DNA of 64,000 nt from Cerasibacillus quisquiliarum (GTDB lineage Bacteria > Bacillota > Bacilli > Bacillales > Amphibacillaceae): the NCBI RefSeq assembly GCF_014202495.1, contig NZ_JACHHA010000001.1:124001-188000 (forward strand), read 5' to 3'. Below the pieces are notes generated by a model. It was not told the DNA's origin and did not search any database. It saw only the letters and a list, made by a program, of their open reading frames with translations. Of the stretch, positions 1 to 7,758 are shown piece by piece (within the stretch, counting starts at the first letter, position 1; every line of letters begins with the position of its first letter). The translations under genes were made by a program, and so were the position numbers.

Positions 1-1
1 T

Positions 2-463
2 TTCACACATCGCGAGCTGATAGATGAATTAATTCAAACACAACATCCGAGCGCCATTTTTGAATTAGCTTATCTGTATTTTGGAAGTAGGAAAAAAGCG
101 ATGCAAGAAATAAGTAAGCTTAATGAAAAAATAAACTTAAAATCATCTGCTACATTAAATTTAACCGGACGATATCGTGTAAAGGAACAACAATCTTTCA
201 CATTAAATGACTTATTAAAAACTGGAATCATACTTAGTCGATATCAAATAAAATTACCTGTTTGTTTACCTGACAGTCATGTTAATATAAGAGGAATTAT
301 GTTTGGTAGATTACAATCATATGGTATTTTATTCGTTCATAATATTGTCATTTGTATAAGTGGAATTGCTAGTAAACAAGGAATATTACATGAGTTGAAA
401 CATTTGTTGAAAAATAAGAGATACCTTTCATATCTAGAGAGAAGGTATATCTATAATTTATAG
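2..463 (+). CDS. Hypothetical protein, 5' end outside window
   Basis: The frame is open from the window edge, so this is the C-terminal part (about 153 residues) of a longer gene. I do not recognise the family. An internal ATG at 101 exists but coding-like sequence continues upstream of it. Near the C-terminus there is an HExxH-like motif (HELKH, about 20 residues before the stop) after a hydrophobic strand, which recalls the zinc motif of ImmA/IrrE-type metallopeptidases, but the protein ends too soon to show a third ligand. The next gene follows within 10 bases, so the two are probably co-transcribed. The function is not assigned. Confidence 0.55.
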   Translation, partial: FTHRELIDELIQTQHPSAIFELAYLYFGSRKKAMQEISKLNEKINLKSSATLNLTGRYRVKEQQSFTLNDLLKTGIILSRYQIKLPVCLPDSHVNIRGIMFGRLQSYGILFVHNIVICISGIASKQGILHELKHLLKNKRYLSYLERRYIYNL

Positions 464-472
464 GTGATAGAC

Positions 473-682
473 ATGACCCATGATGAGCAAAAAACAGACT
501 TAGAAAAATTAAATCATGAAATAGAAGAGGAACTATTACAATACTTAGATGGAGACAAATCATTTAAAAAAGAAGAAAACCATCAATTGACGTTTAATGT
601 TGTATTTCAATATGTAATGACAGTGATACTCATATTGATTGTCATCACTAATGTGATAATCATTATTTACAAACTATTATAG
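473..682 (+). CDS. Small single-pass membrane protein
   Basis: 69 residues. The start chosen is the ATG at 473, preceded by AGGTGA with a 5-base spacer; a GTG at 464 lies inside that ribosome binding site. Residues 1-35 are highly charged and acidic (rich in E, D, K) and could form a short helix or coiled coil. Residues about 45-68 form one hydrophobic segment ending LL, so the protein probably has a cytoplasmic N-terminus and a C-terminal membrane anchor. It follows the preceding gene with a 9-base gap. No family is recognised. Confidence 0.6.
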   Translation: MTHDEQKTDLEKLNHEIEEELLQYLDGDKSFKKEENHQLTFNVVFQYVMTVILILIVITNVIIIIYKLL

Positions 683-818
683 TTACTCATTTTCTCAAAT
701 AAATGATTGTAAAATATATATATGGTAAAAATATAGTTATTACAAAATACTAGTACTAGGTAATAATAATATTTGAACTGGAGGTTAAAGTTTTCATTTA
801 TGATTAGGGGGGCTCATC

Positions 819-1934
819 TTGAAGGCAATTCTAGTTGATCATGAAATAGTAGCCTTGAATTTACTAGAAAAAAGAATTAGAGAATTATCTGATATAAAAA
901 TTATTGGTAAATTTATAAATCCTATAAAAGCCTATGAAAAAATTATTCAATCTAAACCCGAAATTATTTTTACGGAAATTGAATTACCATATTTAGACGG
1001 TATGACTCTAGCTAGAAAGGTACTTGATATATATCCAGATACGAATATCGTATTTGTTACTTCTCGTATCGAATATGCAGTCGAGGCATTTGAAATTAAT
1101 GCGGTTGATTTTCTTGAAAAAAATACATATACAGGACGATTTAAAATAACTATTAATCGTCTTATGAAAAAGAGAAAAAAAATCAAAATGAGCGGTCCAA
1201 TTATATGTTGCTTTAAAGCATTAAAATTTAAGCAATCATTAAAGAGTATACAAATTAATGTTAATTGGCGTACGGCAAAGGCGAGAGAGCTATTTGCTTT
1301 CTTATTACATAATCGTAATGAAACTGTACGTAAAGATGTCATAATTGATTTATTATGGCCAGAAACAGATGTTAAAAATGCTCTAACACAACTTTATTCA
1401 ACTATTTATCAAATAAGAAAAACATTAAATCAGATTAAATTTCCGATAGAAATAATTAGTAATAATAATCAATATAGGATCAATATGAACGGTATTAAAA
1501 CAGATGTTGATTTACTAGAACTAGGCTTAAAAGACTTTGATATTGAAAATGGAGATTTGCATCTTTATAAAAGATTATTAAGACTTTATAAAGGAGATTA
1601 TTTAGAAGAGGATAGTTATCACTGGGCATTAAGTGAACAAAACCGCTTAAGAGTTTTGTGGACTTCTTACTTAACAAGTTTAGCAGAATACTATGTTGAA
1701 CAGAGAAATTATGCAGAGGCTATAATGTTATATCTCCATTATCAATCGATAGTTCCTTATAATGAAGATGTATATTTTAAACTCATGCAATTATTTGATA
1801 AATTCGGAGATCGTAAGTCCGTTGAATTCCAATATCATAAACTAAAAAATATGTTAAAAGAACAGTTTGATGATGTACCAAGTACGAAAGTAAAACAATG
1901 GTATAAAAAGAAGATAAGAAAACGCCTATGTTAA
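819..1934 (+). CDS. SARP-type response regulator (receiver + winged helix + BTAD)
   Basis: 371 residues, TTG start at 819 behind a G-rich ribosome binding site. Residues 1-115 form a CheY-like receiver. About 130-225 is an OmpR-type winged-helix DNA-binding domain (SARP family), and about 235-365 is a bacterial transcriptional activation domain built of TPR-like helices. The receiver is atypical. The residue at the phosphoacceptor position, four before the conserved Pro, is Glu53 (TEIELP) rather than Asp, and the acidic pair reads D7-H8. The conserved Thr (VTS) and Lys (FLEK) are kept. No histidine kinase is adjacent. A Glu at the acceptor often mimics phosphorylation, so it may act constitutively (inference). 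A bidirectional terminator follows at 2066. Confidence 0.8.
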   Translation: MKAILVDHEIVALNLLEKRIRELSDIKIIGKFINPIKAYEKIIQSKPEIIFTEIELPYLDGMTLARKVLDIYPDTNIVFVTSRIEYAVEAFEINAVDFLEKNTYTGRFKITINRLMKKRKKIKMSGPIICCFKALKFKQSLKSIQINVNWRTAKARELFAFLLHNRNETVRKDVIIDLLWPETDVKNALTQLYSTIYQIRKTLNQIKFPIEIISNNNQYRINMNGIKTDVDLLELGLKDFDIENGDLHLYKRLLRLYKGDYLEEDSYHWALSEQNRLRVLWTSYLTSLAEYYVEQRNYAEAIMLYLHYQSIVPYNEDVYFKLMQLFDKFGDRKSVEFQYHKLKNMLKEQFDDVPSTKVKQWYKKKIRKRLC

Positions 1935-2065
1935 GGGAGTAAAGTTGTTCTTTTCAAGTTTAATTGCATATTATAAATTAGGATAATCATATTAAATCAT
2001 ACGTTCTATATAGCCTATTCTCGTAAATTTATGCCACAATTATCGATTCCTACACATCAACAAAC

Positions 2066-2095
2066 ATAAAAACCTCGGTTTCCCGAGGTTTTTCT
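2066..2095. terminator. Bidirectional intrinsic terminator
   Basis: AAAAACCTCGG / CCGAGGTTTTT hairpin with an A-run on one side and a T-run on the other. It lies between the convergent SARP-type regulator gene and the LysM hydrolase gene. Confidence 0.85.
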
Positions 2096-2134
2096 AGTAA
2101 ACGTATAGTCTTTCAATAGTATTTAATCAAATGC

Positions 2135-3427
2135 TTAATAAAATCTCTTAAATGAATCAAAATGTTTACTCCAATATGGGTTACTTAAATCTGTGACGGT
2201 AACACCTGTACTTGTTCCGGCATGAATAAATTTATTATTACCTATATAAATACCGAGATGAGAAATGCCGCTACGGTATGTACCGGAGAAAAAGACAAGG
2301 TCACCAACTTGTGGATTTGAGACATAATATGAGCGGTCATAGTATCCTTGACTTGATGTACGACTCATTTTTTTACCTGCTTCATTGTAAGCAAAATGGA
2401 TAAAGCCACTACAGTCAAATCCATTTGGTGTCTGACCACCCCAGACATATTTCACACCTTGCATTGAGAATGCTGTGTTTAGTAGTTTATCAACATTGTA
2501 GCCGTTATTTGTAGAAGATCCTTTGTTTGATGATCCTGAGCTACTAGAACTACCTGATGATGTTGAGCCACTGCTACTGCTCTTACCACCTTTAACATTT
2601 AGCTTCTGACCAACATAAATTAAATCAGACGATAAATTATTCCACTGTTTCAGGTTGCTCACCGATACACCGAATTGTGCTGAGATGCGTGATAGTGAGT
2701 CACCAGCTTTAACGGTGTAAACGGTTGTATTCTTTTTACTGTTAGATGATGATGAAGTGGAGCTATTAGATGAGCCGCCACTCTTTGCACCTTTTACATT
2801 TAATTTCTGACCGACTAAAATTAAATCAGAATTTAAGTTGTTCCATTTTTTTAAGTTACTAACCGATGTACCGAATTGACTTGCAATACCACTTAACGTG
2901 TCACCAGCTACAACGGTATATGTACTTGCGTTAGATGGTGCACGTGATCCACTTCCAGAACTACTAGAACTTCCTTTTGATGACGTGCTAGTACGAGCAT
3001 TCTTATTAACTACTAATTTATCTCCTGGGAAAATGAGTGTCGTATCTAGATTATTTAATTCCATTAACTTATTAAGAGACATATTATGCTTATATGCGAT
3101 TTCACTTAGTGTATCCCCAGCTTTAACGGTGTAAGATCCTGATGTTGATTTACTGCTATTAGTAGATGTGCTTTTAGAAGATGAATTTGACTTCGCTCCA
3201 TTATTACCAGATACTTTCAACTTTTGATTAGGAAAAATAATGTCACTAGTTAAGTTGTTTAATTCCTTCAAATGTGAAATAGATGTCTGGTATTTCTGAG
3301 CGATATCCCACAGTGTGTCTCCAGATTTTACTGTATGAGTCGCGGCATCAGCACTTTGAACTGCAAGTAGCGATGAAGCGATGACAGCACTTGCCGTCAC
3401 TCCCATATAAATCTTCTTTTTTGCCAT
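2135..3427 (-). CDS. Peptidoglycan endopeptidase, four LysM + NlpC/P60
   Basis: 430 residues from the ATG at 3427, which has AAAGGGG upstream; an in-frame ATG six codons earlier overlaps that site and is less likely. Signal peptide residues 1-28 (KKK, hydrophobic core, ADA cleavage). Four LysM repeats follow (each starting xTVKxGDxL and ending QKLxV), separated by Ser/Thr/Gly-rich linkers. The C-terminal 120 residues are an NlpC/P60 domain with catalytic Cys in FDCSGF, His in ISHLGIYIG and a third polar residue in FIHAG. The layout matches B. subtilis LytE/LytF/CwlS DL-endopeptidases, which cleave D-Glu-mDAP bonds of wall peptides. Monocistronic. A WalR-type box and a palindrome lie upstream. 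Confidence 0.92.
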   Translation of the reverse strand: MAKKKIYMGVTASAVIASSLLAVQSADAATHTVKSGDTLWDIAQKYQTSISHLKELNNLTSDIIFPNQKLKVSGNNGAKSNSSSKSTSTNSSKSTSGSYTVKAGDTLSEIAYKHNMSLNKLMELNNLDTTLIFPGDKLVVNKNARTSTSSKGSSSSSGSGSRAPSNASTYTVVAGDTLSGIASQFGTSVSNLKKWNNLNSDLILVGQKLNVKGAKSGGSSNSSTSSSSNSKKNTTVYTVKAGDSLSRISAQFGVSVSNLKQWNNLSSDLIYVGQKLNVKGGKSSSSGSTSSGSSSSSGSSNKGSSTNNGYNVDKLLNTAFSMQGVKYVWGGQTPNGFDCSGFIHFAYNEAGKKMSRTSSQGYYDRSYYVSNPQVGDLVFFSGTYRSGISHLGIYIGNNKFIHAGTSTGVTVTDLSNPYWSKHFDSFKRFY

Positions 3428-3535
3428 TGAACTTACCCCTTTCACAAAATATAGTTAGGCTCGTTACATATAAAATGTCCGAGCACGAATAAATAAGTTA
3501 AATAGTCATAAAAACTATGCTAAAAGACCTAACAA

Positions 3536-3553
3536 TTCATACTATAGTATGAA
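3536..3553. promoter_or_regulatory. 18-bp perfect palindrome upstream of LysM hydrolase
   Basis: TTCATACTATAGTATGAA is a perfect dyad 109 bp upstream of the hydrolase start, where a repressor or activator operator would sit. The binding protein is unknown. Confidence 0.5.
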
Positions 3554-3706
3554 AAAACTATAGAATGTCACGCAATAAATGAAGTATTAAAGTCCTATTA
3601 TAAAAAAACTACAAATACCATAAAATAGGAAAAATTAGACAAATATATCTTATTATGGATATCATTATATCTTTAATACTAGTAGAATCAAGCTATTACA
3701 CCAAAT

Positions 3707-3723
3707 TGTAATAGAACTGTAAT
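3707..3723 (+). promoter_or_regulatory. Candidate WalR (YycF) box
   Basis: TGTAAT-AGAAC-TGTAAT matches the WalR consensus TGTWAH-N5-TGTWAH exactly. WalR controls LytE/CwlO-type wall hydrolases in Bacillus. Here it lies 280 bp upstream of the minus-strand LysM hydrolase start and 464 bp before the plus-strand exopolysaccharide operon. The site is seen; the target is inferred. Confidence 0.5.
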
Positions 3724-3943
3724 AATAAACGACATAATCCGAACGTACTATCTGGTATAGGCCAATTTAACTATTATATTATTCGCAAAAATATAAAAAA
3801 TATAATATTGGACAGCAAATGAGGCTTGTTTTAAACTTAAAATATATAAATAATTAAATGAATAATCCTAAAGTCCTTAAATCTATCAAAGTTATATATT
3901 TCAACTCATAAACTATGACTAAAATATTAATAATAAACGACAT
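3720..3943 (+). repeat. Pair of 16-bp direct repeats in EPS upstream region
   Basis: TAATAATAAACGACAT occurs at 3720-3735 and 3928-3943, 208 bp apart, about 240-450 bp upstream of the chain-length gene. The 12-bp core also occurs inverted at 24381-24392, just beyond the other end of the locus. Likely regulator binding sites; the factor is unknown. Confidence 0.4.
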
Positions 3944-4186
3944 TTATTGTATTGTTACGACATTAATCAAGTGGTAAATAAACATTATGTTTTATGTGCT
4001 TATAGATATAGATACCCTATTAAAAATGCCGCAAAACTTAAAAAATCTCATAAAAACATTATTAAATAGCCATATGTTATGGTATAATTTCGAATATAAT
4101 GTTTAACATTGCCTATTTGTCTGTTTTTGTTACGTTTATTTCGAAAAATTAAAATAAAGTAGAAGATGACTAACGGAGGTAAATCC

Positions 4187-4954
4187 ATGGAAGAAACAAT
4201 TTCCTTAAAAGAAATATTTGGGGTTATAAAGAAACGCTTTATGCTCATTGTTGCATTCGTTTTTGGGGCAGCACTTATCGCTGTAGTATTTAGCTATTTT
4301 ATTATTACCCCTAAGTATGAATCAAGTTCACAGTTTATTGTGAATCAATCGCAACAAGATCAAAATATCCCATATAATGTAAATGATATCCGAACAAATG
4401 TTGAGTTGATCAATACATATAATGTCATCATTAAAAGTCCTAGAGTACTAGATGAAGTCGTTGAAGAGTTAGGATTGGATTATTCAGCTGGAACATTAAG
4501 TCAGAAAATCAAAGTGTCTAGTGAGCAAAATTCACAAGTCGTTACAGTGACTGTAACAGACCCAAATCCAGCCACAGCGACACAGATTGCGAATACAACT
4601 GTGAAAGTCTTTCAAGACATGATTCCAGACATTATGAATGTTGATAACGTTAAAATTCTTTCACCAGCAGAAATGGTAGAAAAACCAACCCCCGTCTCAC
4701 CAAAGCCATTATTAAATATCGCCATTGCAATTGTATTAGGTGGCATGATTGGTGTTGGACTTGCCTTTCTACTTGAATATCTTGATAATACGATTCGAAC
4801 AGAAGATGATATTGAAAAAGAACTTGGCCTGCCTGTTCTTGGAGTGATTTCAACAATGACAACAGAAGATCTTCGCCAAGGGAGAATGTTAATTGGACAA
4901 CAATCACGTATGAAACGAGGTGGTTTCAGTGGCGCGCAAAAGAAAACAGTTTGA
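4187..4954 (+). CDS. Chain-length/tyrosine kinase modulator (YveK/CapA, Wzz type)
   Basis: 255 residues from the ATG at 4187 (ACGGAGGT, 6-base spacer); an ATG at 4166 overlaps the ribosome binding site. Two membrane segments bracket an extracytoplasmic Wzz domain: TM1 about residues 20-42 and TM2 about 175-197. The Pro-rich motif before TM2 (KPTPVSPKP) is typical. The C-terminal cytoplasmic tail in this family activates the separate BY-kinase, and here the kinase gene overlaps its 3' end by about 26 bp. It is the first gene of the exopolysaccharide locus and should set polymer length together with the kinase. Confidence 0.93.
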   Translation: MEETISLKEIFGVIKKRFMLIVAFVFGAALIAVVFSYFIITPKYESSSQFIVNQSQQDQNIPYNVNDIRTNVELINTYNVIIKSPRVLDEVVEELGLDYSAGTLSQKIKVSSEQNSQVVTVTVTDPNPATATQIANTTVKVFQDMIPDIMNVDNVKILSPAEMVEKPTPVSPKPLLNIAIAIVLGGMIGVGLAFLLEYLDNTIRTEDDIEKELGLPVLGVISTMTTEDLRQGRMLIGQQSRMKRGGFSGAQKKTV

Positions 4955-5624
4955 TTCATCAATCCGTCATTTAATTACAAAGCTGAATCCACGCTCACCT
5001 ATTTCAGAGCAGTATCGAACGATTCGGACGAATCTACAATTTGCATCAGTTGATGATGAGCTTCATTCGATGCTTGTTACGTCATCAGGCCCAAGTGAGG
5101 GGAAATCTACCATTACAGCGAACCTCGCTATTGTAAATGCTCAACAAGGAAAAAAAGTTCTCTTAATTGACGCTGATATGAGAAAACCGACAGTCCATTA
5201 TACGTTTCGCCTTGATAATTTAAGAGGTTTAAGTAATGTGCTCGTAGGTGAACATACACTAGAACAAGCATTAAACAAAGAAGCGGAGGAAAACCTTGAT
5301 ATTCTATCATCAGGGCCGATTCCACCGAACCCATCTGAATTACTAGCATCTAAACGATTGAAAGAACTTATCATTGAAGCGAAAGAAAGATACGACATTA
5401 TTATTTTCGATACGCCACCCGTCCTTGCAGTGACTGATGCACAAATTCTCGCCGACTCAGTAGACGGCACACTGCTCGTCATTCGGTGCGGAAAAACAGA
5501 AAAAGAAGCAGCATTAAAGGCAAAAGAAGCATTAGAGCCAGCAAGAGCGAAATTGCTCGGTACGGTCCTAAATGATCGTGAAAAAGCTGCCAATTCCTAT
5601 TATTACTATTACGGAAATAACTAA
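4929..5624 (+). CDS. Bacterial tyrosine kinase (CpsD/CapB/YwqD family)
   Basis: 231 residues from the GTG at 4929, six bases after AGGTGG; an in-frame GTG at 4920 is an alternative. Shows the BY-kinase signatures: Walker A (GPSEGKST, about residue 52), Walker A' (LLIDADMRKP) and Walker B (IIFDTPP). The C-terminal tyrosine cluster (SYYYYYG) is autophosphorylated in this family. In Firmicutes the kinase is split from its membrane activator, here the gene overlapping it upstream. The pair cycles with the PHP phosphatase encoded downstream to control polymerisation and export. A strong terminator follows at once. Confidence 0.95.
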   Translation: MARKRKQFDSSIRHLITKLNPRSPISEQYRTIRTNLQFASVDDELHSMLVTSSGPSEGKSTITANLAIVNAQQGKKVLLIDADMRKPTVHYTFRLDNLRGLSNVLVGEHTLEQALNKEAEENLDILSSGPIPPNPSELLASKRLKELIIEAKERYDIIIFDTPPVLAVTDAQILADSVDGTLLVIRCGKTEKEAALKAKEALEPARAKLLGTVLNDREKAANSYYYYYGNN

Positions 5625-5628
5625 ATTA

Positions 5629-5674
5629 AACATGCCTATGTTATTTGCGAAAAATAACATAGGCATGTTTTTTT
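5629..5674 (+). terminator. Strong intrinsic terminator after BY-kinase
   Basis: Inverted arms AACATGCCTATGTTATTT and AAATAACATAGGCATGTT around a 4-base loop, followed by a run of T. It separates the modulator/kinase pair from the phosphatase gene. Confidence 0.9.
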
Positions 5675-5997
5675 ACAAAAAAATAACAGATGATTACGAA
5701 AAATATAACGTCATGTTTAATATTGGTAATAAACTATTAAAAAAACCCAAAAAATGTTAAAATATAGTAGTCCTTTAGATCTATTCTGTGAATATAAGTA
5801 GATTTATAACTAAAACCATTTTGAAATATACTTTTAAAAACAGTAGAAATACCGGTTATACAGGCTTTTTGGCATTGTCATTTTATACAAAGAATTGCCA
5901 AATAACTAATAATTTTGTAATATAGTATTCAACTTGTATACATAAAAAGGGTGACTTGATTACATTGTTACGCAGGTCGCAAAGGGGGGTTAGATAA
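5675..5997. other. Leader region before phosphatase gene
   Basis: 323 bp without a convincing gene, AT-rich. Its last 50 bp contain a possible RNA hairpin just before the ribosome binding site: 5951-5958 (GTGACTTG) can pair with 5973-5980 (CAGGTCGC) allowing G-U pairs, and AAAGGGGGG follows. Position and context resemble the place where Bacillus EPS operons carry structured leader elements such as EAR, but I cannot confirm such a match. Confidence 0.35.
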
Positions 5998-6765
5998 ATG
6001 ATTGATATTCATAGTCATATTTTACCTGGGGTAGATGATGGCGCACAGACGGAAATCGATAGTATCGAAATGGCTCATGCGGCTGTTCAACAAGGGATTC
6101 ATACGATCATTGCGACACCACATCATATGAACGGGCAATATGAAAACGAGAAACAATCAATCATTAAACATGTCGAACTACTCAACGAACTTCTAGAAAG
6201 TGAAAATATCCCATTAACCGTATTACCGGGACAAGAGATTCGTATCTATGGGGAATTACTAGAAGATCTTCAGCAAGGAACCATCCAATCATTAAATAAC
6301 ACAAAATATATTTTCATAGAATTTCCATCAGGTCATGTTCCACGCTATGCCGAACAGATGCTATTCGACATTCAAGTAGCGGGTTATATCCCAATCATCG
6401 TGCACCCTGAACGTAACCGCGAATTAAGTGAACAGCCAAACAAGCTGTACGAATTCGTTCGTAAAGGGGCACTCACACAAGTAACAGCCGCCAGCGTCAT
6501 CGGGAAATTCGGGAAAACCATCCAAAAATTCACAGAACAAATTATTGAAGCAAACTTAGCGCATTTTATCGCTTCAGATGCCCATAACACGACATCAAGA
6601 GGCTTCTGTATGAAAGAAGCGTATCAAGAAATTGAAAAGCTCTATGGGTTAGATATGACTTACATGTTCCTTGAAAACGGTGAATATTTAATTTTAGGGG
6701 AAAATATCAATAAATACGAACCGAAAAGAATCACGAAGAAAAAGCGTTTTTTAGGCTTATTTTAA
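5998..6765 (+). CDS. PHP-family tyrosine-protein phosphatase (CpsB/YwqE)
   Basis: 255 residues, ATG start behind a run of six G. The N-terminal metal motif DIHSHILPGVDDGA and the following TPHH, together with IVHPERN and the C-terminal SDAHN, are the conserved metal ligands of CpsB/CapC/YwqE phosphatases, which dephosphorylate the partner BY-kinase in a manganese-dependent reaction. Length equals the family norm. It is placed after the kinase behind a terminator and its own leader, so dosage may be set separately. The cytoplasmic location is expected. Confidence 0.94.
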   Translation: MIDIHSHILPGVDDGAQTEIDSIEMAHAAVQQGIHTIIATPHHMNGQYENEKQSIIKHVELLNELLESENIPLTVLPGQEIRIYGELLEDLQQGTIQSLNNTKYIFIEFPSGHVPRYAEQMLFDIQVAGYIPIIVHPERNRELSEQPNKLYEFVRKGALTQVTAASVIGKFGKTIQKFTEQIIEANLAHFIASDAHNTTSRGFCMKEAYQEIEKLYGLDMTYMFLENGEYLILGENINKYEPKRITKKKRFLGLF

Positions 6766-6781
6766 TATTCGAGAACAACGC

Positions 6782-6859
6782 TCCTGATACAATGACTATT
6801 TTCCATAATAGAAGGTATGCAAAAATATGATAACGCTATTCGCTATCATAATATCAGGA
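6782..6859 (+). promoter_or_regulatory. Nested inverted repeats in regulator leader
   Basis: Outer arms TCCTGATA (6782-6789) and TATCAGGA (6852-6859). Inner arms ATATGATAACG (6825-6835) and CGCTATCATAAT (6841-6852). Together they enclose the region just before the TTG start at 6892. This could be an RNA structure or a pair of operators (inference). Confidence 0.4.
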
Positions 6860-6891
6860 AATACTTGGAAACAATAGGAGCTGATGTACGA

Positions 6892-7545
6892 TTGATACGC
6901 TTGTTATTAATTCAAGATGATCGATTATTTAGTGAAGGGATTAAAGCAGTCCTTTCAAAAGATCCCGATATCGAAGTTGTCGGAATTGCTGAAAATGCTT
7001 CAGATGTTGAACAAATCCAATCATTACGCCCCGATATCATTCTTTTCGTCATAGATGCATGCTATAAAGATATCATCACAGCGACAGCGAGACTAAAAGA
7101 ACGTAGGCCTAAAGTGAAAATAATCTTTCTAATCGATGAACCAGAAGAAGAACTCATCTTTAGGGCGGTAAATGTCGGTGTTGACGGCTTTATATTAAGT
7201 AATCTTTATCCTGAGACGTGTCATAGGATTATTCATGAAGTCAATCGTGGCGAGAATGTGCTCTCCGGACCCATTGCGAAAATGATTATCGAACGACTTC
7301 GCCATATAACGAAAGACAAAAAGACACTTCTTGGGATTCGTTTACAAAATAAAGGAATTGAACTAACAGCTCGAGAATTAGAAGTCGCTTATTTAGCAAT
7401 GCAAGGCAAAACGAATCACCGTATCGCACAAATGTTACAAATTAGTGAAGGAACCGTTAAGAATTATATGAGTGAGATATACCATACAATAGGGATTCAT
7501 CGACGAAAAGAAGCGATAGACTTCTTTCGAAAATCTATTTTATAA
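6892..7545 (+). CDS. NarL/LuxR-type regulator with degenerate receiver
   Basis: 217 residues from the TTG at 6892 (AGGAG with a long spacer); an ATG at 6817 is open but the added 25 residues do not match the family start. Residues 1-115 form a receiver fold (LLLIQDDRLF at the start, giving the acidic pair). Where the phosphorylated Asp is expected after PDIIL the sequence reads FVID, and the conserved Lys is replaced (GFILSN). Residues about 150-215 are a LuxR/GerE helix-turn-helix (LTARELEVAYLAMQGKTNHRIA, then SEGTVKNYMSEIY). It lies inside the exopolysaccharide locus and likely controls it without classical phosphorylation (inference). Confidence 0.85.
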   Translation: MIRLLLIQDDRLFSEGIKAVLSKDPDIEVVGIAENASDVEQIQSLRPDIILFVIDACYKDIITATARLKERRPKVKIIFLIDEPEEELIFRAVNVGVDGFILSNLYPETCHRIIHEVNRGENVLSGPIAKMIIERLRHITKDKKTLLGIRLQNKGIELTARELEVAYLAMQGKTNHRIAQMLQISEGTVKNYMSEIYHTIGIHRRKEAIDFFRKSIL

Positions 7546-7611
7546 CACTCATATGACTAAAAGTAAGACTATGACTTTTATCTTAAAAGTCACTAGGAAT
7601 ATTGACTAATG

Positions 7612-7639
7612 TTTTGTTACAATACACTTTGTAACAAAA
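7612..7639. promoter_or_regulatory. 10-bp inverted repeat, likely operator
   Basis: TTTTGTTACA and TGTAACAAAA are perfect inverted arms with an 8-bp spacer, between the LuxR-type regulator gene and the dehydratase gene. A possible promoter (TTGTAA, 18 bp, TAAAAT) overlaps the right arm. A protein-binding operator for the downstream operon is likely. Confidence 0.5.
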
Positions 7640-7758
7640 ATAGACAAAATGCTAAAAATGTTAAGAGATGTTAAATGTGTTAAACAGGCATCATGTAAGT
7701 TTGATTTATCTAATAAAAGTGAAAAACGTCACAAACAAAGGGAAGGGAGAAATAACGA

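Larger units (their letters stand above)
3428..4186. other. Long divergent intergenic region
   Basis: About 760 bp of very AT-rich sequence between the divergent LysM hydrolase and the exopolysaccharide operon. It holds the palindrome, the WalR-like box and the 16-bp repeats listed separately. No coding region is supported. A long upstream region with several operators is typical for heavily regulated matrix operons. Confidence 0.6.

Noticed and set aside
5572-5760. Short frame across the BY-kinase terminator
   Set aside because: Runs through a strong intrinsic terminator and overlaps the kinase end.
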